Part shown: piece after piece, positions 1 through 5,485 of the stretch
How positions within the stretch are numbered: the first letter of the stretch is position 1
How the letters are laid out: every line of letters begins with the position of its first letter
Virus record (IMG/VR): IMGVR_UViG_3300020074_003022
Span: 1-27,304 of that record
Source of the DNA: a virus
DNA length: 27,304 nucleotides
Strand: one strand, 5' to 3'
Made by a program: the position numbers and the translations under genes
The notes under the pieces: generated by a model
What the model was told of the DNA's origin: nothing
What the model saw: only the letters and a program-made list of their open reading frames with translations
Database searches by the model: none

Positions 1-2
1 CC

Positions 3-125
3 TCTCGGTGCCCCCGTGCGCCCTCGACGGAGAGTGGAAGACCAGGCAAAGCACAACCGGGCGCGGCACCGCCGCCAACGGATCCCGTCGTCCTGCACGT
101 AGACGGGACAGGGAGTGAGAGATGA
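3..125 (+). CDS. 3' end of an upstream gene, truncated by the window edge
   Basis: The frame starting at base 3 is open from the left edge to a TGA at 123-125. That stop overlaps the ATG of the next gene as ATGA, the same coupling seen repeatedly further along this operon. The 40 visible residues are rich in Pro, Gly, Arg and Ser, end in GTGSER, and give no hint of function. An open frame this short is weak evidence in GC-rich DNA; the overlap is the main support. Alternatively, bases 1-121 are simply leader sequence. Confidence 0.35.
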   Translation, partial: SRCPRAPSTESGRPGKAQPGAAPPPTDPVVLHVDGTGSER

Positions 126-388
126 GTGACTCCCCGGATATCTGCTATCTCTGCAGCAAGCAAGCTCTCTCCGCCTACGAGCCCGGATGGTTCGCGTGGG
201 GCAAGGCACGCACGCTGTGTCCTCGCTGCGCGGGCAAGATGCGGAAGGCCAACGCTGCCCGGTACCGGAAGGCCAAGGGGCACCTGGAGCGGAGCATCGA
301 ACAGGCCAAGGACCACCACGAGCGCGTGCGCCAGGCCATCGACGAGAGGCTGATCCAGCGCGTCAAGTCCAAGGGCTGGCCCAAGTGA
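122..388 (+). CDS. Small zinc-ribbon-like protein, 88 aa
   Basis: Translates to an 88-residue basic protein starting MSDSPDICYLC. Two Cys pairs, CYLC near residues 8-11 and CPRC near residues 33-36, are spaced as in a treble-clef or zinc-ribbon knuckle. After them comes a long, charged, probably helical segment rich in Lys, Arg and Glu. The ATG follows GGGAGTGAGAG, a usable Shine-Dalgarno. Phages often carry such small zinc-binding proteins as early regulators or host-protein binders, but no specific family can be assigned. It is the first complete gene of a train of same-strand small genes. Confidence 0.7.
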   Translation: MSDSPDICYLCSKQALSAYEPGWFAWGKARTLCPRCAGKMRKANAARYRKAKGHLERSIEQAKDHHERVRQAIDERLIQRVKSKGWPK

Positions 389-431
389 TTCCCAGCGAGG
401 CCGTCCACGACTGGCTCGGGAGGAAAACACC

Positions 432-647
432 GTGACCACCGAGAACAGCCGGTCGGAGATCCTGGCGGCAGCAGAGACCCGAGCGTTCCGGCTGGAGCTG
501 GATGCGAAGGTGGAAAGGATGCGGGCGGACCGAGCGGAGCTGGTCGCGGCGTGGGAGAACACCATGGCGACGGCGCTGTTGGTTGCCCGCGCTCCGGCGT
601 ATGAACAGGCACGGGCTGCCGTTGCAGCGGCGTACAGGCTGGCATGA
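432..647 (+). CDS. Ala/Glu-rich coiled-coil protein, 71 aa; frame continues past a TGA
   Basis: Begins with GTG at 432 behind GGGAGGAAAACACC and encodes 71 residues starting MTTENSRSEILAAAETRAF, mostly Ala, Glu and Arg in a heptad-like pattern. The TGA at 645-647 is followed in the same frame by 34 sense codons ending ANGEEETP, with a second TGA at 750-752. That tail closely resembles the C-terminus of the next gene (ANGEKGTP), and the N-termini also match (LAAAETRA in both). The two genes therefore look like tandem duplicates, and this copy is interrupted by a stop. Readthrough, a real nonsense mutation or a base-call error are all possible. Function unknown. Confidence 0.6.
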   Translation: MTTENSRSEILAAAETRAFRLELDAKVERMRADRAELVAAWENTMATALLVARAPAYEQARAAVAAAYRLA

Positions 648-748
648 GCTGCAGGCGCGGTGGCGGAAGGCGCAGAGCTGGAGGCAAGGGTGGCAAGAGC
701 GGAGGCCAAGCGGTTGCGTCAGGCTGCCAACGGCGAGGAGGAGACACC

Positions 749-1042
749 ATGACGAGTACCGAGGGAATCTTGAAGGAAAGGCTGGCAGCGGCAGAGACGC
801 GGGCGTTGCTGGCAGAAGAGAAGGCAGAGCGAGCGTTGTCGGAGCGGAAGGAGGCTCGAGCAGCAGAGACCGCAGCGTGGGCTCGGGTAGATGCAGCGGA
901 GGTAGAAGCGCGTGCGGCGGCAAAGCGAACGCAGGAGGCGGGTGCGGCGGCTGCGGAGGAGGAAACGACGGCGAGGGTAGCATGGGAGGAAGTTGCCCGA
1001 CTGCGCTCCCTGATCGCCAACGGCGAGAAGGGGACACCATGA
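749..1042 (+). CDS. Ala/Glu-rich coiled-coil protein, 97 aa, paralogue of the preceding gene
   Basis: I chose ATG 749, following GGCGAGGAGGAGACACC, rather than the in-frame ATG at 644: the extra 35 residues would be an unlikely Gly/Arg run, and the 749 start aligns with the preceding paralogue. The protein is almost entirely Ala, Glu, Arg and Lys, starts MTSTEGILKERLAAAETRA and ends IANGEKGTP. It should form one long coiled coil. The start overlaps the second stop of the preceding frame (ATGA), and its own stop overlaps the next ATG. Function unknown; possibly a small scaffold or bridging protein. Confidence 0.65.
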   Translation: MTSTEGILKERLAAAETRALLAEEKAERALSERKEARAAETAAWARVDAAEVEARAAAKRTQEAGAAAAEEETTARVAWEEVARLRSLIANGEKGTP

Positions 1043-1332
1043 GCTACACGTGCGCATCGTGCCCACTGAGGACCAGAGATACCGACGGCTCTTGCCACTG
1101 CGGCGGGGATCCAGATCGTCGCTTCCCCAGGCATCCGGGAGATTCAGGGCTGCTGCACACCTGGTGGGGACTATGCCCGCCCCCGGACTGGTGCCCTCGG
1201 CGTCCCGAAAACAGAGAGAGCCTCCTTTTCTCGCTCGTGGGAGATCCCGGCGGCGAGTGGAAGGAACGTCGGGACTGGGACAGGGAATGGGATGCGGAAG
1301 CGCGGAGATGCAGGGAGGAGAGCCGGCGATGA
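1039..1332 (+). CDS. Small Cys/Trp-rich protein, 97 aa
   Basis: Starts at ATG 1039 in an ATGA overlap with the preceding stop, downstream of GGCGAGAAGGGGACACC. The first 60 residues contain CASC, CHC and CPPPDWC, with a conserved-looking TWWGLC segment. This arrangement resembles small structural zinc-binding phage proteins. The C-terminal third is highly charged, with many Arg, Glu and Asp and the segment WDREWD. No family recognised. Neighbours on both sides overlap by four bases, so translation is probably coupled along the mRNA. Confidence 0.6.
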   Translation: MSYTCASCPLRTRDTDGSCHCGGDPDRRFPRHPGDSGLLHTWWGLCPPPDWCPRRPENRESLLFSLVGDPGGEWKERRDWDREWDAEARRCREESRR

Positions 1333-1541
1333 AAGACCACCTCACTCCCGACGAACGCCGCCGGCGCCTCGAGGCTGGCATGGCCCGGCTCGTCCGCATG
1401 CAGTCGGATCCGCGCTCGCACCGCTACCACCCCCACCGATGCCTCACCGGTGCCTGCGCGATCTGCGGCGAAGGCGAGCGAGCGCACCGGCCCGGGTGGA
1501 TGGCACGGGTCATCGCCTGGATGCTGGGGGAGACTCCATGA
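1329..1541 (+). CDS. Small basic Cys-containing protein, 70 aa
   Basis: Starts at ATG 1329 (ATGA overlap with the preceding stop), behind GGGAGGAGAGCCGGCG. The 70-residue product begins MKDHLTPDERRRRLEAGMAR and carries a compact CLTGACAIC cluster with flanking His residues in the middle, plausibly a metal site. A hydrophobic WMARVIAWMLG segment near the C-terminus may be an amphipathic helix. The N-terminal half is strongly basic, so nucleic-acid binding is possible but not shown. The stop overlaps the next ATG. Confidence 0.6.
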   Translation: MKDHLTPDERRRRLEAGMARLVRMQSDPRSHRYHPHRCLTGACAICGEGERAHRPGWMARVIAWMLGETP

Positions 1542-1729
1542 CCCTCGGCGACCTGGCTGGAGTCCTGAGCCGCCTGCTCGTCGAGATCAAGTTCGAGCCC
1601 AGGGACCTGTGGATCGGCATCTTCTGGGATCGCCGGCCCGACCCGCAGGGCATTCTGCGGATCGAGGTCTGGATCTGCCCACTGCCCACTCTCGTCATCC
1701 ATCTTCGCTTCTGGCCCGAGAGGAGATGA
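1538..1729 (+). CDS. Small hypothetical protein, 63 aa
   Basis: Starts at ATG 1538, overlapping the preceding TGA, behind GGGGGAGACTCC. It encodes 63 residues. The alternation of hydrophobic and polar residues (LWIGIFWDRR, LRIEVWICPLPTLVIHLRF) suggests a small beta-rich domain. It ends in PERR, which is largely dictated by the shared CCCGAGAGGAGATGA junction that also serves as the next gene's ribosome-binding site. No homologue recognised. Confidence 0.55.
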   Translation: MTLGDLAGVLSRLLVEIKFEPRDLWIGIFWDRRPDPQGILRIEVWICPLPTLVIHLRFWPERR

Positions 1730-1734
1730 TCATG
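1715..1734 (+). promoter_or_regulatory. Repeated stop/RBS/start junction, copy 1
   Basis: CCCGAGAGGAGATGATCATG combines the last codons and TGA of one gene, a strong AGGAG Shine-Dalgarno and the ATG of the next gene. Near-identical copies occur at 2150-2169 and 2539-2558. Confidence 0.7.
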
Positions 1735-1947
1735 ACCCTGATCGATCCGCCGGCCTTCACCCTCTACAACCCGTTCACGGGCAACGTCTGCGGCTACTGG
1801 GTTTTCGGGCTCCGACTGGCGATGGCCCTCTACGAGTGGTTCGACGGCGATGCGATGGGACTCCGTATCATCCCCGAGCCCTATGCTCTGTACAGAGACC
1901 GCCGGGGTGGACTCGGGCAGTTGCTCCTCCCGGAGCGGTGCCCGTAA
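1732..1947 (+). CDS. Small hypothetical protein, 71 aa
   Basis: The ATG at 1732 sits six bases after AGGAG, the right spacing; the in-frame ATG at 1726 would directly abut the Shine-Dalgarno and is less likely. The 71-residue product starts MTLIDPPAFTLYNPF and has a hydrophobic middle (YWVFGLRLAMALYEWF) that might be a short membrane-associated helix. It ends at a TAA inside CCCGTAAAGGAGATGACACC, which supplies the ribosome-binding site of the next gene. Function unknown. Confidence 0.55.
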   Translation: MTLIDPPAFTLYNPFTGNVCGYWVFGLRLAMALYEWFDGDAMGLRIIPEPYALYRDRRGGLGQLLLPERCP

Positions 1948-1960
1948 AGGAGATGACACC

Positions 1961-2164
1961 ATGGCCGACCCACATGTGCATGACTGCCCGGCTTGTAACC
2001 ACTACTTCATCTGCCATGAGAACACCTGCACCGAGGACGATCTCTGCGCGGCGTGCGCTGCCGAGAAAGCGGGGGAACCCTACTGCCCTACCTGCCACAA
2101 CAGCGGCGTTCGCGGGGACGGAGCGGAATGCACCGCCTGCGCGAAGCCTCCCGAGAGGAGATGA
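1961..2164 (+). CDS. Small protein with four CxxC knuckles, 67 aa
   Basis: ATG 1961 follows AAAGGAGATGACACC. The 67-residue product has four CxxC pairs: CPAC, CAAC, CPTC and CTAC. There is also HENTC and several His residues, so the protein very likely folds around two zinc ions as a rubredoxin or zinc-ribbon type domain. Such proteins act as small DNA/RNA or protein-binding adaptors, but no particular partner is indicated. Like two other genes here it ends in PERR at the shared junction. Confidence 0.7.
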   Translation: MADPHVHDCPACNHYFICHENTCTEDDLCAACAAEKAGEPYCPTCHNSGVRGDGAECTACAKPPERR

Positions 2165-2169
2165 CCATG
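2150..2169 (+). promoter_or_regulatory. Repeated stop/RBS/start junction, copy 2
   Basis: CCCGAGAGGAGATGACCATG: it encodes the C-terminal PERR and TGA of the upstream gene and supplies AGGAG plus the ATG of the downstream gene. It differs from the 1715 copy at one base. Confidence 0.7.
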
Positions 2170-2553
2170 CCGGTCGAGAAAGGACAGAAACAGCTCCCGA
2201 CGGAATTTCGGGGATGCCAGTGGGATGACGGTTGGGAGTTCGATGCCCCGTGCGTGGTCTACGCTCCATGGGAATACCGCTGCGAGGGGGCTGGCGGAAA
2301 TTCCGGCGCGATTGACTCGCTGGTAGATGATGTCCTGTACGACATCATCCGTGGCGATGATCAGGCACGGGAAGCGCGGGCGGCAGCACTGGACAGAGAG
2401 GCCAAATGGAGGGGGTGGGGACGTGGGTATTCCCGGAGGCGCCGCGCCTGGCATGTCACGATCAAGATCGAATGGGTGATCATGGGCGGAAAGCCAGTAG
2501 ATTACAGCATAATATCCAGGGAAGAATCCGAAGGTCCGCCCGAGAGGAGATGA
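2167..2553 (+). CDS. Hypothetical protein, 128 aa
   Basis: ATG 2167 is six bases after AGGAG; the in-frame ATG 2161 directly abuts the Shine-Dalgarno. The product begins MPVEKGQKQLPTEFRG and contains WDDGWEFDAPCVVYAPWEY, a helical acidic middle (SLVDDVLYDIIRGDDQ) and a basic WRGWGRGYSRRRRAW segment, then a beta-like tail. The mixture suggests a folded domain rather than a spurious frame. It shares the 'D-APC-V' wording with the next gene (LNAPCDLVV), so the two may be distantly related. Function unknown. Confidence 0.6.
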   Translation: MPVEKGQKQLPTEFRGCQWDDGWEFDAPCVVYAPWEYRCEGAGGNSGAIDSLVDDVLYDIIRGDDQAREARAAALDREAKWRGWGRGYSRRRRAWHVTIKIEWVIMGGKPVDYSIISREESEGPPERR

Positions 2554-2558
2554 CCATG
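2539..2558 (+). promoter_or_regulatory. Repeated stop/RBS/start junction, copy 3
   Basis: CCCGAGAGGAGATGACCATG, identical over 20 bases to the copy at 2150-2169. It joins the genes ending at 2553 and starting at 2556. Confidence 0.7.
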
Positions 2559-2810
2559 CTGATCACCCTGCGAATCGTTCCCCGTGGTGCCCCGGCTCAG
2601 TGGGATGAGGACGACATCGATCTGAACGCCCCCTGTGACCTCGTGGTGCTGGAGCACGAAACGAAGGATGAGGACGATCCGGGCGTGGAGCGCGCACGAG
2701 AGGAGCACCCGGATGGGCATGCGGCCTCGAAGCGGATCTGCGAGATCGTGCGGCGACCTACGGCCCCCGGTGCGCCAGGAGGATCAACCGGGCCGGTACT
2801 CCCGCCGTAA
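2556..2810 (+). CDS. Small acidic hypothetical protein, 84 aa
   Basis: ATG 2556 has the shared AGGAG junction upstream. The product starts MLITLRIVPRGAPAQWDED, is acidic in the first half (DEDDIDLNAPCDLV, KDEDDPGVE) and ends in a Pro/Gly-rich tail. Its last 27 bases overlap the 3' end of the convergent minus-strand endolysin gene, which ends at 2784. It is the last gene of the left plus-strand operon. No family recognised. Confidence 0.55.
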   Translation: MLITLRIVPRGAPAQWDEDDIDLNAPCDLVVLEHETKDEDDPGVERAREEHPDGHAASKRICEIVRRPTAPGAPGGSTGPVLPP

Positions 2811-3326
2811 CGCTGCTGGCGGGTTCCTCATCTCAACGTGAGCCACATCCCAGCCAAGTTTCCAATGATTCCAGGGACTTGGGTGCGTCGGCCTCTCTCG
2901 CGTCCCGCCCTTCCCGAACCACGTCCCTCCGCAGACGAGCCCGGCCGCGACGGACAGCCGGCAGAGGGCCCCAAAGAACTTGGCGTTCTCTTCGGTGACC
3001 TTCCAGCCCCATCGACGGTCGATCACGTCGGCGGCCAACCCCCAGGTGTGAGCGCCCGGCCTGGCGCTCTTGGCGAACCCCTGCGCCTTCTTCTTGGCCT
3101 GCTCCTCGACGGACCTGTAGGCGTTGCTGATCTTGGGCTGGAAGCCCAGCCTGGCCAGCTCCACAAGGATAGGCTCGAGCAAAGCACGGAACTCCGGGCG
3201 CAGTTCATTGAGCTTCGGGTCGGGGAAGGCCTCGCGGGTCGCGGCCGGCTGTGCGGTCTCTTCCATGGCCCACGTCGGGGCTACGACCAGGGCCTCTGCC
3301 TCGGCTTCCGGCTTGTCGTCAGGCAT
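2784..3326 (-). CDS. Peptidase M15-family endolysin, 180 aa
   Basis: Likely cuts the peptide stem of peptidoglycan during host lysis (D-Ala-D-Ala carboxypeptidase or L-Ala-D-Glu endopeptidase type). The M15/VanY fold signature is visible. NAYRSVEEQ at 68-76 is the usual N-terminal marker; H93 and D100 lie in AHTWGLAADV; H163 and E165 lie in AHVEM. Together these make up the zinc ligands and catalytic Glu. About 60 N-terminal residues are acidic and Ala-rich, with no signal peptide. ATG 3326 is preceded by AGGAGGTGCCCG, an excellent Shine-Dalgarno. It is last in the lysis cassette and overlaps the preceding gene by eight bases. Confidence 0.88.
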   Translation of the reverse strand: MPDDKPEAEAEALVVAPTWAMEETAQPAATREAFPDPKLNELRPEFRALLEPILVELARLGFQPKISNAYRSVEEQAKKKAQGFAKSARPGAHTWGLAADVIDRRWGWKVTEENAKFFGALCRLSVAAGLVCGGTWFGKGGTRERPTHPSPWNHWKLGWDVAHVEMRNPPAALRREYRPG

Positions 3327-3528
3327 CGGGCACCTCCTGGCAGGGACAGCCTTCGCCTTGGTATGGGTAGAACACGATGAGATGCCGGTAGGCGTGGGGG
3401 ATATGTCGATCACGCGCCCATGTACAGCGCCCGCGTGTCTCCGCCAACGGCCCCAAGCGGGACTCTGGTTTCCACCATCGACATTCCAGGCAAGAGGTGT
3501 TGGTTCCGGCGGGATGGTTCTCAGGCAC
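3319..3528 (-). CDS. Small Cys-rich protein in the lysis cassette, 69 aa
   Basis: Starts with GTG at 3528, directly behind AGAGGTGCCCG. This leader is almost the same as that of the endolysin gene, which supports this start over longer in-frame options. The 69 residues start MPENHPAGTNTSCLECRWW. They contain CLEC, a lone Cys (GRC) and CPC near the C-terminus, suggesting a small metal-binding or disulfide-linked protein. There is no clear membrane segment. The gene overlaps the flanking muramidase and endolysin genes by eight bases each, so a lysis-related role is possible but not shown. Confidence 0.65.
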   Translation of the reverse strand: MPENHPAGTNTSCLECRWWKPESRLGPLAETRGRCTWARDRHIPHAYRHLIVFYPYQGEGCPCQEVPDA

Positions 3529-3979
3529 CGGGCACCTCTTGGTGAACGCGCAGCCGTCGCTGCACGGAGCGCAGCGCACGGCACCACTGCGTGCGCGAGC
3601 CCCAGTTGTAGTGCGCCTCGGGGCAGGGGCAGCCCCGCTGGCGGGCACACCGTCGCCGCGAGTCCGCGAGCAGCATGCCCATCACGGAGACATGCACGCG
3701 CAGGTCCCGCAGCCACCATGTCACCCGCCGGCCCGCGCCGGAGCGCCAGCGCGGGACAAGGACTTGGCCCCACCCCACGGCCGCGTCTCGCCCGAGGTCT
3801 CCCCGTCCGGTCCCCACGGCCCATTCCCCTCCAGTCTCGACGAGGATGACTGAGCCCACGGTCGCCGGTCGGAGGTGGTACGCCGCGTCAGCGGCCAAGG
3901 ACTCCTGGGTCAATCGCATGGCCTCACCGGGGTCGAGGCCCCGGCTCAGGAACGCGAGTAGGAGCAAGGCAGGGGTCAT
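3521..3979 (-). CDS. SLT-like lytic transglycosylase/muramidase, 152 aa
   Basis: Probably cleaves the glycan backbone of peptidoglycan. The N-terminus (MTPALLLLAFLSRG) looks like a short signal or signal-arrest segment that could export the enzyme. VILVETGG at 44-51 places a catalytic-type Glu at 48. AVGWGQVLVPRW at 67-78 matches the G-x-GQV core of SLT domains, and AHYNWGS at 122-128 resembles the family's substrate-binding N/YxxG segment. The length is normal for a compact SLT domain. The ATG at 3979 has only a weak Shine-Dalgarno. A second wall-cleaving enzyme beside the M15 peptidase implies attack on two bond types. Confidence 0.7.
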   Translation of the reverse strand: MTPALLLLAFLSRGLDPGEAMRLTQESLAADAAYHLRPATVGSVILVETGGEWAVGTGRGDLGRDAAVGWGQVLVPRWRSGAGRRVTWWLRDLRVHVSVMGMLLADSRRRCARQRGCPCPEAHYNWGSRTQWCRALRSVQRRLRVHQEVPGA

Positions 3980-3992
3980 GCAGTGCCCCGGC

Positions 3993-4178
3993 CTACCTTC
4001 CCCGGAGCGCCGCGTCCTCGGCGGCCTTGGCCGCCTTCTCTCGGTCCATCGTGCGCTGGAGATCGTCCAGCGCCTCCTGCACGATCTTGCCGACGGAGGA
4101 CGACGTGTCGCCGGAGCGAACGAACACCTGAAGGAGCCCGGAGATGGCCGCAGCGATACCTTGTGCCAGAGGACTCAT
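3993..4178 (-). CDS. Small helical protein, 61 aa
   Basis: Starts at ATG 4178 behind GGGAGGTGCGCG and overlaps the stop of the upstream gene (ATGA). The product begins MSPLAQGIAAAISGLLQVF, a moderately hydrophobic amphipathic stretch, and continues into a charged helical tail ending AAEDAALRGR. Its place between a membrane-anchored protein and the muramidase suggests an accessory lysis role such as an antiholin or peripheral membrane factor, but there is no diagnostic motif. Confidence 0.65.
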   Translation of the reverse strand: MSPLAQGIAAAISGLLQVFVRSGDTSSSVGKIVQEALDDLQRTMDREKAAKAAEDAALRGR

Positions 4179-4636
4179 CGCGCACCTCCCAGCAGTCCGG
4201 CCGCTTGGGCGGCTTTTCTCGCGGCGTCGAGGGAGGCCGCGACCTTGAGCAGCCAGGTCTTGGCCCCCGCCTCGTCGCCTTGTACGGCGAGAGGGGCAGC
4301 CGCAGCCACACCGGAGTGGACCGCCCGCACGGCGATGTAGAAGGCTGCCCGCGCGTCTTGGCAGCTCGTGAGCTTCGGGCAGCACGCCGGCTGATGGCAG
4401 CCGGAGACGGCACAGGCCTTCGCCTCGTCGAGGCACTTCTGATCCCATGGCGGGATCACCGTGTCCGTCAGCACCTTCGCCGAGGTGTTGACCACCCCGA
4501 GCTGCTCCAGCGCGGACATGCCGCACCCCGACGACGCCAGGGCGATGAACAGAAGCAACACGAGCGACACGAGGATCAGCGTGATGCCGGCGACGGCGCA
4601 GCGCCGTAGGTTAAGAGAGAGAATCAGGACTCGCAT
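4175..4636 (-). CDS. Membrane-anchored or lipoprotein-like Cys-rich protein, 153 aa
   Basis: Starts MRVLILSLNLRRCAVAG, with one strong hydrophobic segment at about 14-36 ending LASSGCG. That is either a signal anchor or, less certainly, a lipobox with Cys38 as the lipidated residue (the -3 position is not the preferred Leu). The exported part has a Cys cluster around CAVSGC, ACC and SC (roughly 70-88), then an Ala-rich helical C-terminus. In a lysis cassette this topology fits a spanin-like or other envelope protein, but no spanin partner can be identified with confidence. The stop overlaps the next start. Confidence 0.65.
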   Translation of the reverse strand: MRVLILSLNLRRCAVAGITLILVSLVLLLFIALASSGCGMSALEQLGVVNTSAKVLTDTVIPPWDQKCLDEAKACAVSGCHQPACCPKLTSCQDARAAFYIAVRAVHSGVAAAAPLAVQGDEAGAKTWLLKVAASLDAARKAAQAAGLLGGAR

Positions 4637-4638
4637 GG

Positions 4639-5019
4639 TTACCCTCCCACCGGGGGCGTGATCTTGGCCACCCCCCATTGGCTCAGGACACCCGCAGCGT
4701 AGGTGAGCGCGGCCCATCCCTGGAGCTTCCCCGCGAGGGCCAGCCCGACGATGACCAGGAAGATCACCGCCGAGATCCAGAACCGAGGCTGGAGGTGCAA
4801 GGGAACGTTGGCCTCGCCATCCGACTTCCACCGGGTCAACAGCCCGGTGAGCCCCGTCGCCGTCGCGTCCGCGCCGATGCTGCCCGCCGCAGCAAGGGCG
4901 CCGGCGAACAGGACCAGGGCCGCTGTTGCCCAGAACCGAGGTTCTTTCCAGGCTGGCAGGGCCACCTTCTTCGTAGGGGTTCCTTCCGGCCCATCGCTCG
5001 CGTTGGTCACGTCGCTCAT
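4639..5019 (-). CDS. Holin-like membrane protein, 126 aa
   Basis: Contains two clear membrane helices (about 29-48 and 81-98) and a weaker third (about 100-118), with a charged soluble N-terminus. Both strong helices are introduced by the same PRFW motif (residues 27-30 and 78-81), suggesting internal duplication. Size, topology and position at the head of the wall-degrading genes fit a holin, which would form pores and release the endolysins. ATG 5019 follows GGAGGAGACCCC. A near-consensus promoter lies directly upstream, leaving a leader of only about a dozen bases. Confidence 0.7.
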   Translation of the reverse strand: MSDVTNASDGPEGTPTKKVALPAWKEPRFWATAALVLFAGALAAAGSIGADATATGLTGLLTRWKSDGEANVPLHLQPRFWISAVIFLVIVGLALAGKLQGWAALTYAAGVLSQWGVAKITPPVGG

Positions 5020-5037
5020 GGGGGTCTCCTCCGTTCC

Positions 5038-5065
5038 ATCTTAGCGGTTTCCACAAACCTGTCAA
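5038..5065 (-). promoter_or_regulatory. Sigma70-like promoter of the lysis cassette
   Basis: On the minus strand, a perfect TTGACA (5065-5060), a 16-bp spacer and TAAGAT (5043-5038). Transcription would start near 5031, just before the Shine-Dalgarno of the holin-like gene. The -35 box overlaps the stop codon of the upstream gene. It lies within CCTGTCAACGGG (5058-5069, plus strand), a motif found again at the 19084 promoter. Confidence 0.65.
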
Positions 5066-5445
5066 CGGGTCAATCTCCGGCCCTTCCGCAGTTGAGCCGC
5101 GAGAATGGCCCGAGACAGGACACCGTCGATCGGGATGTCTTCGATGGGGAGCATGTCCTCGGCAAGATTGGGGGCCAGCGAGCGGAGCCGCGTCACGGCT
5201 GTGATCTCTTCGCCCACGAGCATGACCACGGGTACGCACCGGCAGATGTCTCGCCGGAAGATCTCCGCCGTCTCCACGCCCGCGCTGTCCGCCAGGCGGG
5301 CATGCAGGAGGACCACGTCGTAGCGCCCCTTCTGGTACAGCGTGGCAGCAGCGCGGATGGTGACGGTCTCCTCCAAGGTCGCGTCAGGGAGCGCTCCACG
5401 GATGTCCTCTGACAGCTCGGGGGGGCCTATGACGAGAACGCGCAT
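5062..5445 (-). CDS. Degenerate response-regulator receiver (pseudo-receiver) protein, 127 aa
   Basis: The whole protein has the layout of a CheY-like receiver: a first strand MRVLVIG, the core strand YDVVLLHARLADSAG, the strand VPVVMLVGEE, and the terminal strand/helix DMLPIEDIPIDGVLSRAI. The phospho-acceptor Asp is replaced by His48, the acidic pair after strand 1 is missing (GPPE), and the conserved Lys near the end is absent. It therefore cannot work by normal Asp phosphorylation. There is no output domain. ATG 5445 follows GGAGGTCACATGCC. It could be a decoy or partner for host signalling, or simply a flavodoxin-like fold put to another use. Confidence 0.65.
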   Translation of the reverse strand: MRVLVIGPPELSEDIRGALPDATLEETVTIRAAATLYQKGRYDVVLLHARLADSAGVETAEIFRRDICRCVPVVMLVGEEITAVTRLRSLAPNLAEDMLPIEDIPIDGVLSRAILAAQLRKGRRLTR

Positions 5446-5485
5446 GGCATGTGACCTCCAATCCCGCGCCCCCTCCCGCCGTTCG

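Noticed and set aside
644-748. Longer start for the second coiled-coil gene
   Set aside because: The extra 35 residues are a Gly/Arg/Ser run unlike its paralogue, and ATG 749 has the better RBS and the family-like start.
432-752. TGA reassigned to an amino acid throughout the genome
   Set aside because: TGA ends most other genes here, including ATGA-coupled ones and those with clear homologous ends.
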